A stretch of DNA of 64,000 nt from Cryobacterium sp. PH31-AA6 (GCF_030063195.1 NZ_JASISS010000001.1:337286-401285); one strand, 5' to 3'; positions 17,637 to 26,980 are shown, numbered from the stretch's first letter. Notes: a model not told the origin generated them from the letters alone. Numbers and translations are program-made.

Positions 17637-17817
17637 TTTTTCTGGCCTAACCGGGATGCGGGTGGGAACGTCAGGATGGCGACGGTCCGTTGTGACGAGA
17701 TCACAGGATGCTGGATCTCCAGGGCGCTCGAAGGCGACGCCCGAAGACTAACAAGGGCGCGGCGGTCCCTGGTATTCCCGTGACGCGAGGTTACTCGCAC
17801 GGATCCCGTCAACGGTC

Positions 17818-17869
17818 AACGCCCCGTCGGGGTTGCGGACCCCGATGCAGGGTTCGGCCCCGGGGCGTT
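17818..17869 (-). terminator. Candidate terminator downstream of agmatinase
   Basis: AACGCCCCG (17818-17826) and CGGGGCGTT (17861-17869) form a 9-bp perfect stem around a 34-nt GC-rich loop that can fold further. It starts about 20 bp after the agmatinase stop on the minus strand. There is no T tract, so it is a likely but unproven terminator. Confidence 0.5.
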
Positions 17870-17887
17870 CCCGCTGCACGTCGTCCG

Positions 17888-18856
17888 TTAGGCCGACGGC
17901 ACCGCTTCCGCCGACGGCGTCATGGCCGAGATGATCTCGTAGGCGACGTGGGAGGCGGCGACGGCCGTGATCTGCGCGTGGTCGTAGGCCGGGGCGACCT
18001 CGACGACGTCGGCGCCGACGAGGTTCACGCCGCGCAGGGCGCGGATCATCGCGAGCAGCTCCCGGCTGGTCATGCCGCCGGCCTCCGGTGTACCGGTGCC
18101 CGGCGCGTGCGCGGGGTCGAGCACGTCGATGTCGATCGAGAGGTAGACGGGCCGGTCGCCGAGGCGGGCGAGCATCCGTTCGATCGCGCGGGGGAGACCC
18201 TCGGTCTCGAACTCGTGGCTGGCGATGATCGCGAAGCCGAGGCGCTCGTCGTCGCGGAGGTCGTTCCGGGAGTAGAGCGGGCCGCGGATGCCGACGTGCA
18301 GGCTCGCCGTGAGGTCGATCAGGCCCTCCTCCGACGCCCGGCGGAACGGCGTGCCGTGGGTGACCGGGGCGCCGAAGTAGGTGTCCCAGGTGTCGAGGTG
18401 TGCGTCGAAGTGCAGCACCGCCACCGGGCCGTGCCGTTCGGCGACGACCCGCAACAGCGGAAGGGCGATCGTGTGGTCGCCGCCGATGACGACGAGGCGC
18501 TTGCCGTCCGCCGAAAGCTCGGTCGCTGCCGCCTGGATCTGGGCGACGGCCTCGGTGAGGTTGAACGGGTTGGCCGCGATGTCCCCGGCGTCGACGACCT
18601 GCTGGCTGGAGAACGGCTCGACGTCCTGCACCGGGTTGTACGGGCGCAGCAGGCGGGAGGCCTCGCGCACGTGCGCCGGGCCGAAGCGGGCGCCCGGACG
18701 GTAGCTGACCCCGGAGTCGAACGGAACGCCGACCACGGCGATGTCGGCGCGCTTCACGTCTTCGAGGCGGGGGAGCCGGGCGAAGGTGGCGATCCCGGCG
18801 TAGCGCGGGACGAGGCTGGCGTCGACCGGACCGATGGGCGTGTCTCCATTGACCAT
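17888..18856 (-). CDS. speB: Agmatinase / ureohydrolase
   Basis: A 322-residue ureohydrolase predicted to split agmatine into putrescine and urea. The binuclear Mn ligands are present: GGDHT (His128), DAHLDTW (Asp151, His153, Asp155) and SIDIDVLDP (Asp242, Asp244). The start at 18856 follows AAGGAA; 12 upstream in-frame residues lack support. Members of this family also include guanidinobutyrase and other guanidine hydrolases, so the exact substrate is inferred. It lies downstream of recQ on the same strand, and upstream of the amino-acid transporter operon with a hairpin in between. Confidence 0.87.
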   Translation of the reverse strand: MVNGDTPIGPVDASLVPRYAGIATFARLPRLEDVKRADIAVVGVPFDSGVSYRPGARFGPAHVREASRLLRPYNPVQDVEPFSSQQVVDAGDIAANPFNLTEAVAQIQAAATELSADGKRLVVIGGDHTIALPLLRVVAERHGPVAVLHFDAHLDTWDTYFGAPVTHGTPFRRASEEGLIDLTASLHVGIRGPLYSRNDLRDDERLGFAIIASHEFETEGLPRAIERMLARLGDRPVYLSIDIDVLDPAHAPGTGTPEAGGMTSRELLAMIRALRGVNLVGADVVEVAPAYDHAQITAVAASHVAYEIISAMTPSAEAVPSA

Positions 18857-18985
18857 GGGGGTTCCTTGCTTGTCAGACGGACGGTGTAGCACTCTGGCGC
18901 AATTAAAAGTGTCTCAGAGGCAATATGGGGTGTGGATCGAGTCTGTGGGCCGAACCGGCCGTTGTCAAGGTCGTGCGGGCGACGG

Positions 18986-21184
18986 TCAGGACCGGAGGGC
19001 CAGCGCGAACGGCAGCACCGAGGCCACGCCCTGCCGGCGGAGCAGGCGCCCGGCCACGGTGAGGGTCCAGCGACTGTCGGCGAGGTCGTCGACGAGCAGC
19101 ACGGGCCGTCCGGCGAACGCGGCCAGCGCGTCCGCGAGTTCCGGCCCGACCGCGAACCGGTCCCAGACCGACGACAACCGGTAGGCGCTGTTGCCGCCGG
19201 GGGTGCCGACCGGGCCCCCGCCGACGAGGTCGAGCGAGCCCAGCAGGGGGAGGCGACCGGCGTCGGCGAACGCGCGCGCGACCGACTCGACCAATAGCGG
19301 ATGCCGCCGTGACGGAATGCTGACCACCGCGGCCGGCCGTTCGTCCCAGTCCCAGTCGGCCAACACCCGGAAACACGCGGCCGTCATGGCCGCGCTCGCC
19401 GGGGCATCCGGGGCGTCCGACGCGAACACGTCGCGCAACGGTCCGCCCCAACCGAGGTCGGTCAGTCGGGCGAGGGCGCGGCCGCTGGACAGGCGTTCAC
19501 CCGGGGGGATGTTGCCACGCACGTCCACGCCGAGGCTCGCCACCCCGGTGGGCCACTGCGCCCGTGGTTCGAGGGCGACGCCGACCCGGTCGAGCGATGC
19601 GGCGGCCGCGGCGGCGGCCTCGTCGGCGACCCCGGACGGGTACCAGGCCGCCGTGCAGTTGTCGCATCTCCCGCAGGGAACGGCGGTCTCATCGTCGAGG
19701 GCCCGCTGCAGGAACTCCATCCGGCAGGCGGTGGTGCGTTCGTAGTCGATCATCGCCTGCTGTTCGCTCAGCCTGGCCGCGGCGATTCGCTCGTACCGCT
19801 CCTCGTCGTAGACCCAGGGCCGGCCGGTCGCGACCCAGCCGCCCTTGACCCGGCGCACGGCTCCGTCAACGTCGAGCACCTTGAGCAGCAGTTCGAGCGG
19901 GGAGCGTTTGAGATCGACCCGTGCCTCGAGGGCAGGGGTGGAGAGCGGTGCGCCGCCGTGGACGGCGAGGGCGCCGAGCACGGCCTCCGCCTTGTTCCGG
20001 CTCGGCATCGACGAGGTGGCGAAGTACTGCCAGATGGCCTCGTCCTCGACCCCGGGCAGCAGGAGCACATCGGCGTTCGCGGTGGCGCGCCCGGCGCGGC
20101 CGACCTGCTGGTAGTAGGCGACGGGGGAGCTGGGTGCGCCGAGGTGCACCACGAAACCGAGGTCGGGTTTGTCGAAGCCCATCCCGAGCGCGCTCGTGGC
20201 GACGAGGGCCTTGACCTCGTTGCGCTTGAGCATTCCCTCCGATTCCTCTCGTTCGGCGGTGTCGGTCTGCCCGGTGTACGCCCGCACCGGATGCCCGGCC
20301 TCGCGCAGCATCCGGGCGGTGTCCTCGGCCGCGGAGACGGTGAGCGCGTAGATGATGCCGCTGCCGGGCAGCTCGGCCAGGTGGCTGAGCAGCCAGGCCA
20401 GCCTGGCCCGGGAATCCGGGAGTCGGAGCACGCCGAGGCGCAGCGAGGCCCTGGCCAGTGGTCCGCGGATGGTGATGACCTCCGCGGCCCCGCCGCCCCC
20501 GCCCCCGTCGGTGGTCGAGTTGCCGGTGGTCGAGCCTGTCGAGACCAACCCGCGCGACTCCCCACCGCCCGCCCCGACCCCGACCTGCTCGGCGACATCC
20601 GTGACGACCCGACTGTTGGCGGTCGCAGTGGTGGCCAGCACCGGCACTCCGGCCGGCATCTCGGCGATCAGGTCGCGCAGGCGCCGGTAGTCGGGGCGGA
20701 AGTCGTGGCCCCAGTCGGAGATGCAGTGCGCCTCATCGACAACGAGCAGGCCGACCCTGGCGATCAAGGCGGGGAGCTGCTCGTCACGGAACGAGGGGTT
20801 GTTCAGCCGTTCCGGGGAGACCAGCAGCACGTCGACCTCGTCGTCCCTGAGCTTCTGCAGCACCTCGGTCCACTCGTGGGCGTTGGAGGAGTTGATCGAC
20901 ACCGCGCGCACCCCGGCGCGGGCGGCGGCGGCCACCTGGTCGCGCATCAGGGCGAGCAGCGGCGAGACCAGGATGGTCGGTCCCGCGCCCTGGCGGCGCA
21001 GCAGCAGGGTCGCCACGAAGTACACGGCGGACTTGCCCCAGCCGGTGCGCTGCACCACGAGCGCACGTTTGCGCGCGTCGACCAGGGTCTCGATGGCCTC
21101 GAACTGACCCTCGTGGAAGTCGGCGTCATCGCGCCCGACCAGGCTGCGCAGAATCTCACGGGCGGCGGCGCGGGTATCGGTCAT
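18986..21184 (-). CDS. RecQ-type DNA helicase fused to a phosphoribosyltransferase-like domain
   Basis: A 732-residue superfamily 2 helicase. Helicase motifs: QRTGWGKSAVYFVATLLL (Walker A), SPLLALMRDQ, VDEAHCISDWGHDFRPDY (DEAH) and QQVGRAGRA (motif VI). A Cys cluster follows (CRMEFL then CGRCDNC), as in the RecQ zinc domain. The last about 150 residues are unlike RecQ: they end in a PRTase-type loop VLLVDDLADSRWTLT, as in ComF-like phosphoribosyltransferases. Between motifs Ia and IV lies a Gly/Ser/Thr-rich insert encoded by a palindromic repeat. The ATG at 21184 begins the conserved protein; upstream sequence is low complexity. Confidence 0.85.
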   Translation of the reverse strand: MTDTRAAAREILRSLVGRDDADFHEGQFEAIETLVDARKRALVVQRTGWGKSAVYFVATLLLRRQGAGPTILVSPLLALMRDQVAAAARAGVRAVSINSSNAHEWTEVLQKLRDDEVDVLLVSPERLNNPSFRDEQLPALIARVGLLVVDEAHCISDWGHDFRPDYRRLRDLIAEMPAGVPVLATTATANSRVVTDVAEQVGVGAGGGESRGLVSTGSTTGNSTTDGGGGGGAAEVITIRGPLARASLRLGVLRLPDSRARLAWLLSHLAELPGSGIIYALTVSAAEDTARMLREAGHPVRAYTGQTDTAEREESEGMLKRNEVKALVATSALGMGFDKPDLGFVVHLGAPSSPVAYYQQVGRAGRATANADVLLLPGVEDEAIWQYFATSSMPSRNKAEAVLGALAVHGGAPLSTPALEARVDLKRSPLELLLKVLDVDGAVRRVKGGWVATGRPWVYDEERYERIAAARLSEQQAMIDYERTTACRMEFLQRALDDETAVPCGRCDNCTAAWYPSGVADEAAAAAAASLDRVGVALEPRAQWPTGVASLGVDVRGNIPPGERLSSGRALARLTDLGWGGPLRDVFASDAPDAPASAAMTAACFRVLADWDWDERPAAVVSIPSRRHPLLVESVARAFADAGRLPLLGSLDLVGGGPVGTPGGNSAYRLSSVWDRFAVGPELADALAAFAGRPVLLVDDLADSRWTLTVAGRLLRRQGVASVLPFALALRS
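20509..20546. repeat. REP-like palindromic element inside the RecQ-like gene
   Basis: CGGTGGTCGAG occurs twice at a 15-bp interval (20509-20519 and 20524-20534), and the second copy continues to GGTCGAGCCTGTCGAGACC (to 20546), an imperfect palindrome. From memory, elements of the form GGTCTCGAC..GCTCGACC are dispersed in Microbacteriaceae genomes. It is in frame and encodes the Ser/Thr/Gly-rich insert of the helicase. Confidence 0.55.
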
Positions 21185-21592
21185 CCGCCCAGCCTTGCAG
21201 ACGCGGGTGACAGTGCGCCGGGCGCCGTGCCGATTGCCGAGTTGAGCATCCGTCGCGGCGCACCTTCCGGAAGCGGGCGCGCGGTGGACCGCGCGCCGCC
21301 TTCCGCGCCGCGGGCCGCGAGCGAGTGCGGCGCGGGCGGCGAATGCGGCGCGGGCGGCGAGGCGCGAGGCGAGGCGCGAGGCGGCGGAGGTCGCGCCTGC
21401 CCCCAACACTGCGGGCGCCCGAACTGGGATTGGCGACGACGGAAACGCTCGACGTAGATTGGAGCAAGCTCAGAATCGGCTGGCTGACACATTCGGGGGG
21501 ATGGTGCGTTTGATGAGGACCGCCACGCCACGGACAAGCTCGACCGCACCAGCTTCGGCCGCGACGGTCCGTCCGAGCGGAGCGCGCCCGGC
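21185..21592. other. 408-bp gene-poor stretch with GC-rich short repeats
   Basis: No convincing gene is visible between the RecQ-type helicase and the next small reading frame. It contains a 17-bp direct repeat (21326-21342 and 21344-21360) followed by two copies of GGCGCGAGGCG (21361-21371 and 21373-21383). All frames here give Arg/Ala/Gly-rich low-complexity translations. Promoters for both flanking genes should lie here, but I cannot place them with confidence. Confidence 0.6.
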
Positions 21593-21835
21593 ATGACGCT
21601 TCGACGGGTGCTCACGCCGAACACGATCACGGTCATCTACTCGACTCCGCGTCGCGGAACGCTCAGCTACGTGGGCCTGCTCATCTACATCGCCGCAACG
21701 ACGGTCTGTTGGGATCGTCTCGCCTTCTGGCCCTGGCTCGCGATGACTTTCGCGGCCGCCGTCGTGCTCTTCATCATGGGTACCCTGTGGCTCGCCCAGG
21801 ACGATCGGGCGGAACCGGCGCCAGCGCGCAGGTAG
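21593..21835 (+). CDS. Hypothetical small membrane protein
   Basis: An 80-residue reading frame with a basic N-terminus (MTLRRVLTPNTITVIYSTPRR), two likely membrane segments (about residues 25-42 and 47-67) and a charged tail. The hydrophobic pattern and a normal amino-acid mix suggest a real protein, but I do not recognise a family and the ribosome site is weak. It stands alone between the RecQ-type and flavoprotein genes. Confidence 0.5.
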   Translation: MTLRRVLTPNTITVIYSTPRRGTLSYVGLLIYIAATTVCWDRLAFWPWLAMTFAAAVVLFIMGTLWLAQDDRAEPAPARR

Positions 21836-21850
21836 ATCCGGCTGGGGTCG

Positions 21851-22330
21851 TCAGAGAGCGTCGAGCCGGGCGGCGACGTCGGCCGGGAAGCCGCCGGTGC
21901 CGATCGGGCTCCACCGGGTGGGCGTGATCAGGATCAGCGACTTGTTCTGGAGCGCCATGGCCGCACGGTACTCGTCCCAATCGGAGTGCTCTCCCGCGAT
22001 GCAACGGAAATATTCGACAAGACCGTCTGCCGCCTCCGGCATGTGCAGAACCTCGGCGTCCCCGTCGACCTGGATCCACCCGCCGTCCCAATCGTCCGAG
22101 AGCACGAGAACGGAGGCGTGCACGTCACGTTCGGCGTTGCGGGTCTTCGCCCTGGCCGGGTAGGAGGAGATCACTATTCGTCCGGCCGGATCGACCCCGC
22201 CGGACACGGGCGAGATCTGCGGGCGACCGTCGGCCCGGGTGGTGGCCAGCAGCATCCGGTGCCGGGGTCGAACGAACTCGAGCATGCCGTCCAGATCGAC
22301 GACGGTGCTGGATGCGATACTTCTGGCCAT
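21851..22330 (-). CDS. PPOX-class (F420- or FMN-dependent) oxidoreductase
   Basis: A 159-residue split-barrel flavoprotein-like enzyme of the pyridoxamine-phosphate-oxidase superfamily. RHRMLLATTRADGRPQISPV near the N-terminus and VISSYPARAKTRNAERD are the usual strand and phosphate-binding segments of the actinobacterial PPOX F420 subgroup. WIQVDGDAEVLHMPEAAD completes the barrel. The substrate is unknown. It appears monocistronic, divergent from the next gene. Confidence 0.82.
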   Translation of the reverse strand: MARSIASSTVVDLDGMLEFVRPRHRMLLATTRADGRPQISPVSGGVDPAGRIVISSYPARAKTRNAERDVHASVLVLSDDWDGGWIQVDGDAEVLHMPEAADGLVEYFRCIAGEHSDWDEYRAAMALQNKSLILITPTRWSPIGTGGFPADVAARLDAL

Positions 22331-22409
22331 GCGCCAAGGTTACGGCAGGAACGGCCACGCCGCCGCGGAGTTGCGCCGTCGCCCGGCCAACCGTGGCTAG
22401 GCTCGCAGC

Positions 22410-23150
22410 GTGAAGGTGATTCAGCAACTCGAGACCCGGATGCACCCGGATGCGATCGCCGGCTTTCGCCTGGTGATCGCCGAGGCGCGGGTCACCGACT
22501 CGATCCTTCTCCCCGAACGGGCGATGACGCGGATGCTCGGACCGGTGCTGTGGATCCTGCGCCGGGTCGGGCCCGCGGGCATCCGCCTCACCCAGGCCGG
22601 CTATCTGCCCCCGGCCGTCGTGGTCGCCGCGTCGGCCGAGGTCGACTGGGACTGGCCGGCCGGCGCGAACCGGGAGTCCAACCTGCTTCCGCTGGCCGAA
22701 CTGCGGGCGCACCTCACCGCGGCCGGCCTGCTCCGGGTCAGAAAGGGCACGCTGCTGCTGACCAGCCGGGGCCGGGCGCTCGCCACAGCGCCGCGAGAGC
22801 TCTGGTGGCATCTCGCACGCACCATTCAGGTCAGTCGCGAGCCCGCCGAGAGCGACGCAATCACTCTGCTGCTCGTGCTGATCGCTCGACGCGGTTTCGA
22901 CGAGGCCGACCTGTTCACCCAGATGCTCGCCCTCGGCCTGGAGACCCTGGGCTGGGTGGCGCCCGACGGCTCCAGGCTCTCGAGCGACGTTGCCACGACG
23001 CTGGTCGCGCCCAAGTGGCGCCTGCTCAACCATCTGGGCGTCTTCGCCCGAACTCCGAACGACCACACGCACTGGACGATCACGCCCGGTGGGGCGGCGT
23101 TCGCCCGTGCCGCACTGCAAACCGACGTGGAGACTCCCGTCAACGACTGA
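22410..23150 (+). CDS. Hypothetical protein resembling the C-terminal half of pRiA4b ORF-3-type proteins
   Basis: A 246-residue protein with two winged-helix-like halves. The segment GIRLTQAGYLPPAVVVAA followed by LLRVRKGTLLLTSRGRALA and ELWWHLAR recalls the C-terminal region of actinobacterial pRiA4b ORF-3-type proteins, but the usual N-terminal pRiA4b domain is absent. That match is from memory and moderate. No catalytic motif is visible. It may be a stand-alone DNA-binding or adaptor protein. Confidence 0.7.
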   Translation: MKVIQQLETRMHPDAIAGFRLVIAEARVTDSILLPERAMTRMLGPVLWILRRVGPAGIRLTQAGYLPPAVVVAASAEVDWDWPAGANRESNLLPLAELRAHLTAAGLLRVRKGTLLLTSRGRALATAPRELWWHLARTIQVSREPAESDAITLLLVLIARRGFDEADLFTQMLALGLETLGWVAPDGSRLSSDVATTLVAPKWRLLNHLGVFARTPNDHTHWTITPGGAAFARAALQTDVETPVND

Positions 23151-23153
23151 GAG

Positions 23154-25601
23154 TCAGCGCTCGAGCGCGAATTCCCGGGTTTCGCCCGGCGAGAGCCGGA
23201 CCTCCCGTCCCTCCACCCGCACCGCGATGGGTGCGGCGCCGCCCGCCCGCAGCCGGAGCCGCAGCAGGGTCGGCGTGAGTTCGAGCCGGATCGGCTGGTC
23301 GCGGTAGTTGATGCTGAAGGCGACCTCGTTCAGCTCGGTGGGAAGCACCGGGTGGAGCCAGAGCACATTGTCCCTGATCTCGAGGCCGCTGTAGCAGCGG
23401 AGCATCATGTCGACCGAGCCGGCCATCGCCCCGAGGTGGATGCCCTCCCGAGTGGTGCCGCCCTGGATGTCGGCCAGGTCGCTCGCCAACGCCCTGCCCA
23501 GAAAAAGCCAGGACCGTTCCCGGTCGCGACGCGCCTCCACCCAGGAGTGCACCACGTTGCTCAGCGTCGAGCCGTGGCTGGAGCGGGCCCGATAGAAGTC
23601 CACGGTGCGCACCACCGCCGCGGGGGACAGCGCGTAGCCCATCGCCTCGAGCTGCTCGCGCAGTTCCTCCGCGGAGAACAGGTAGAGCAGCATCAGCACG
23701 TCTGCCTGCTTCGACAGACGGTAGTTGTTCGGGCTGTCACCCTCGGCCTCCAGAATGAGGTCGAGTCGCCCGATGTCACCGTAGCGTTCACGGTAGCCGT
23801 CCCAGTCGAATTCGGGGAGGTCCTCGTAGCCCTCGAACTGGCTGGGCACCCCGTCCGCGTGGAAGACCACCCGCATCCGGCGGCTGATCCGCTCCCAGCC
23901 CTCCACCTCGTCCGGCCGCAGCCGGAGCCGGTTCCAGAGCGGGCGGCAGTTGCGCCCGGCCAGCAGCGCCACCGTTTCGACGGCCTGGCCGAGCACCCAG
24001 GCGGTCATCACATTCGTGTAGCTGTTGTTGCGTAGTCCCGCGCCGGGGGCGCCAGGTGGGCCGTCGTGGAACTCGTCCGGACCCATCACCCCCTCGATGT
24101 CGTAGCGGTCGGCGGCCAGATCGTGGGTGGCCAGGGACGCGAAGTAGCGCGCGATCTCGAGGATGAGCTCGGCGCCCTGGTGCACCATGAAATCGGCATC
24201 GTGGGTGGCCTCGTAGTACTTCCAGACGCTGTACGCGATGGCGAGGCCGACGTGGCGTTGCTTGAACGAGTTGTCCGGCAGCCAGCGTCCGGAGCGCGGG
24301 TTGAAGAGTTCGCCCGGGGTCACCTCCCGTCCGTCGATGCCGCTCTGCCAGGGGAACATCGCCCCGGTGAATCCGGCGGCCCGCGCGGCGGCTTTGGCCT
24401 CGTTCAGCCGGCGGTAGCGGTAGCCGAGCAGGGCCCGGCTCAGGTCGGGCCGGCGGAGGGTGAGCATGGGGTAGACGAACGCCTCGTCCCAGAACACATG
24501 CCCGCGGTAGCCCTCGCCGCTGAGTCCCCTCGCCGGTACCCCGGCATCAAGGTCGGCATCGACGCCCGCGAGGGTCTGCAGCACGTGAAAGGTATTGAGG
24601 TTGAGCGCGAGGGACTGGTGGTCGATGCTTTTCAGGCGCACCCCGAACTCGTCCCACAGTCCCTGCCACTCGCGTTCGTGCGAGGCGAGCAGCTCGGCGG
24701 GGTCGGCCACCCGCTCCAGCCAGGTCAGGACGGCGGCGGGGGCGGAAATCACGGCCCGATCGCGGGACGTGCTCACGGCCACGGTCTTCTCGACCCGCAC
24801 CGGATGCCCCGGTTCCAGCCGGAGCTCGAATTCATGGGCGACCCAGCCCGCCGCATCGCTCTCGAACCGGCGGTCGGGGTGGAGCAGGCGGCGGCCCGCG
24901 AAGGCGCGGGTGCGGGCGGCCATCGCGATGTGCACGCCGGAGCGGGTGGTCTCCATCTGAAGCAGCACGGTCTCGACGCCGACCTGCTCGGTGGTGCGCG
25001 GCACGAGGTGACCGGAGGCCAGTTGCGCATCGGCGGCGACATTGCGGTTGGCGACCCTCCCGTCGATCCCGGAGCGCACGGTGACGTGGCCGGTCCAGTC
25101 CTCGGCTTCGAAGGTCGTCTCAAGCACCGCGATGTGCGGCGCGGCCTGGGAGACGAAGCGGACCGTGGTGACCGTGCTGGTGCGCCCGGCCCGATCCCGC
25201 ACCCGTACGACGCGGGTGAGCACCCCGCGCCGCAGGTCGAGTTGCTGCCGGTACTCCACCAGGTCGGGGCTGCCCGGCCGGAACCACTCTTCGTCGGCAA
25301 GCCGGAACTCGAGTGGGAGCCAGTTCGGTGCGTTGACCATGTGCTCGTCGTCACGAGAGTGCTCGCCCAGATCGGTGTACAGCGGGTTGTAGACGCCGGC
25401 GAGGTAGGTGCCGGGGTAGTGCACGGCATCCGCCGCGCACTCCGGCGCCGCGCCGCGCGTTCCCCAATAGCCGTTGCCGAGCGTGCAGAGGGCTTCACGG
25501 CGACCCTCCGTGGCCGGGTCGAAGCCATCGAAGCTGAGCAGCCAGGGGCTCGCGGTCTCGCCCGGGTCCGGCGAGCGGGCCTCGCCCTGTGTCGAGTCCA
25601 T
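23154..25601 (-). CDS. Glycoside hydrolase family 65 disaccharide phosphorylase
   Basis: An 815-residue GH65 enzyme, expected to phosphorolyse an alpha-glucosyl disaccharide (maltose, trehalose, kojibiose or nigerose) to beta-glucose-1-phosphate. N-terminal beta-sandwich markers: LCTLGNGYWGTRGA and YPGTYLAGVYN. The (alpha/alpha)6 barrel carries HVFWDEAFVYPML, MFPWQSGIDGRE and the catalytic acid Glu510 in VMGPDEFHDG. A C-terminal sandwich follows. The start at 25601 has AAGGGG upstream; a longer open frame to 26885 is antisense to the M18 gene. The usual partner beta-phosphoglucomutase is not adjacent. Confidence 0.88.
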   Translation of the reverse strand: MDSTQGEARSPDPGETASPWLLSFDGFDPATEGRREALCTLGNGYWGTRGAAPECAADAVHYPGTYLAGVYNPLYTDLGEHSRDDEHMVNAPNWLPLEFRLADEEWFRPGSPDLVEYRQQLDLRRGVLTRVVRVRDRAGRTSTVTTVRFVSQAAPHIAVLETTFEAEDWTGHVTVRSGIDGRVANRNVAADAQLASGHLVPRTTEQVGVETVLLQMETTRSGVHIAMAARTRAFAGRRLLHPDRRFESDAAGWVAHEFELRLEPGHPVRVEKTVAVSTSRDRAVISAPAAVLTWLERVADPAELLASHEREWQGLWDEFGVRLKSIDHQSLALNLNTFHVLQTLAGVDADLDAGVPARGLSGEGYRGHVFWDEAFVYPMLTLRRPDLSRALLGYRYRRLNEAKAAARAAGFTGAMFPWQSGIDGREVTPGELFNPRSGRWLPDNSFKQRHVGLAIAYSVWKYYEATHDADFMVHQGAELILEIARYFASLATHDLAADRYDIEGVMGPDEFHDGPPGAPGAGLRNNSYTNVMTAWVLGQAVETVALLAGRNCRPLWNRLRLRPDEVEGWERISRRMRVVFHADGVPSQFEGYEDLPEFDWDGYRERYGDIGRLDLILEAEGDSPNNYRLSKQADVLMLLYLFSAEELREQLEAMGYALSPAAVVRTVDFYRARSSHGSTLSNVVHSWVEARRDRERSWLFLGRALASDLADIQGGTTREGIHLGAMAGSVDMMLRCYSGLEIRDNVLWLHPVLPTELNEVAFSINYRDQPIRLELTPTLLRLRLRAGGAAPIAVRVEGREVRLSPGETREFALER

Positions 25602-25661
25602 GCCGGTCCCCTTCGCTCGCTGGCGGACGCCCTGCCTGCCCGCGGGTGGTTGGATTGACCC

Positions 25662-26945
25662 ATGACCTTCACAGCAGCCTCGACCACAGCGTACATCGAC
25701 GACTTCGCCGACTTCATCGCCGCGTCGCCGTCGTCCTACCACGCGGCGGCGGAGGCGGCCAGGCGCCTCGACGAGGGCGGCTTCACCCGGCTGAGTGAAT
25801 CGGACGAGTGGCCGTCGGAGCCCGGCCGGCGGTACATCCTGCGCGACGGCGCGGTGGTCGCGTGGGTGCAACCGGAGGGTGCCGGTGCGACGACGCCGTT
25901 TCGCATCCTCGGGGCCCACACCGATTCGCCCGGGTTCAAACTCAAGCCGAAGCCCACGATCGATTCGCACGGCTGGCTGCAGGCCGGCGTCGAGGTCTAC
26001 GGCGGTCCGCTGCTGAACTCCTGGCTCGACCGCGAGCTGGAGCTCGCCGGCCGGCTCGTCACCCGTGACGGCACGGAGCACCTCGTGCGCACGGGCCCGT
26101 TCCTGCGAATCCCGCAGCTCGCGATCCATCTCGACCGGGACGCCAATACCGGCCTCACCCTCGACCGCCAGCGCCACCTGACCCCGGTTTTCGGCGTCGG
26201 CGAGCCCGGCACGGCCGACCTGCTCGAGCACCTGGCCGGCCTGGCCGGCCTGGCCGGGACGGATGTCGCCGGTTACGACCTGCTCACGGTCGACAGTCAG
26301 GCTCCCACCCGCTTCGGTCTGGACCTGGCCCTGTTCGCCGCGGGGCGGATGGACAACCTGTCCTCTGTGCACGCCGGTTTGGTCGCCATTCTGGCGGCCG
26401 GGGAGTCGGATCAGATCAGTGTGCTGGCCGCGTTCGACCATGAGGAACTCGGCTCGGAGACCCGGTCGGGCGCGAGCGGGCCGCTCCTCGACGACATCCT
26501 CACCCGGATCGGGGCTGGCCTGGGGGCATCCGTCAGCCAGCGGTTGCGGGCGTACGCCGAGTCCTGGTGTGTGTCGGCGGATGCCGGCCATTCCGTGCAT
26601 CCCAACTACCCGGAGAAGCACGACCCGGCCAACCGGCCCGTCGCCGGGGGCGGGCCGCTGCTCAAGATCAACGCGAGCCAGCGCTACGCCACGGATGCCG
26701 GCGGCGCTGCGCTCTGGGCCCGCACCTGCGCGCAGGCCGAGGTGGAGTACCAGGAGTTCGTGTCGAACAACACGGTGCCCTGCGGCTCGACCATCGGCCC
26801 ACTGACCGCGACCCGGCTCGGCATTCGCACCGTGGATGTCGGCATCCCGCTGCTCTCGATGCACTCGGCCCGAGAACTGTGCCACGTGAACGACCCGATC
26901 GCCCTGTCGGCGGCGATCGCGGCGTTCTTCGTGCCGTCCGCCTAG
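25662..26945 (+). CDS. apeB: M18-family (aspartyl) aminopeptidase
   Basis: A 427-residue cytosolic zinc aminopeptidase of family M18, which removes acidic N-terminal residues from peptides. Metal and catalytic motifs: ILGAHTDSPGFKLKP (His86), FAAGRMDNLSS, AFDHEELGSETRSGA and DAGHSVHPNYPEKHD. Length is normal. It is divergent from the GH65 gene with only 60 bp between the two starts, so the promoters must be compact or overlapping. Confidence 0.92.
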   Translation: MTFTAASTTAYIDDFADFIAASPSSYHAAAEAARRLDEGGFTRLSESDEWPSEPGRRYILRDGAVVAWVQPEGAGATTPFRILGAHTDSPGFKLKPKPTIDSHGWLQAGVEVYGGPLLNSWLDRELELAGRLVTRDGTEHLVRTGPFLRIPQLAIHLDRDANTGLTLDRQRHLTPVFGVGEPGTADLLEHLAGLAGLAGTDVAGYDLLTVDSQAPTRFGLDLALFAAGRMDNLSSVHAGLVAILAAGESDQISVLAAFDHEELGSETRSGASGPLLDDILTRIGAGLGASVSQRLRAYAESWCVSADAGHSVHPNYPEKHDPANRPVAGGGPLLKINASQRYATDAGGAALWARTCAQAEVEYQEFVSNNTVPCGSTIGPLTATRLGIRTVDVGIPLLSMHSARELCHVNDPIALSAAIAAFFVPSA

Positions 26946-26980
26946 GCGGCCCGCCGCGGCGGAAACGGGCGACGCTGGTA

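Noticed and set aside
25602..26885. N-terminal extension of the GH65 gene making a 1243-residue protein
   Set aside because: The extension is antisense to the intact M18 aminopeptidase and has no family similarity; GH65 similarity starts at the ATG 25601 with a good ribosome site.
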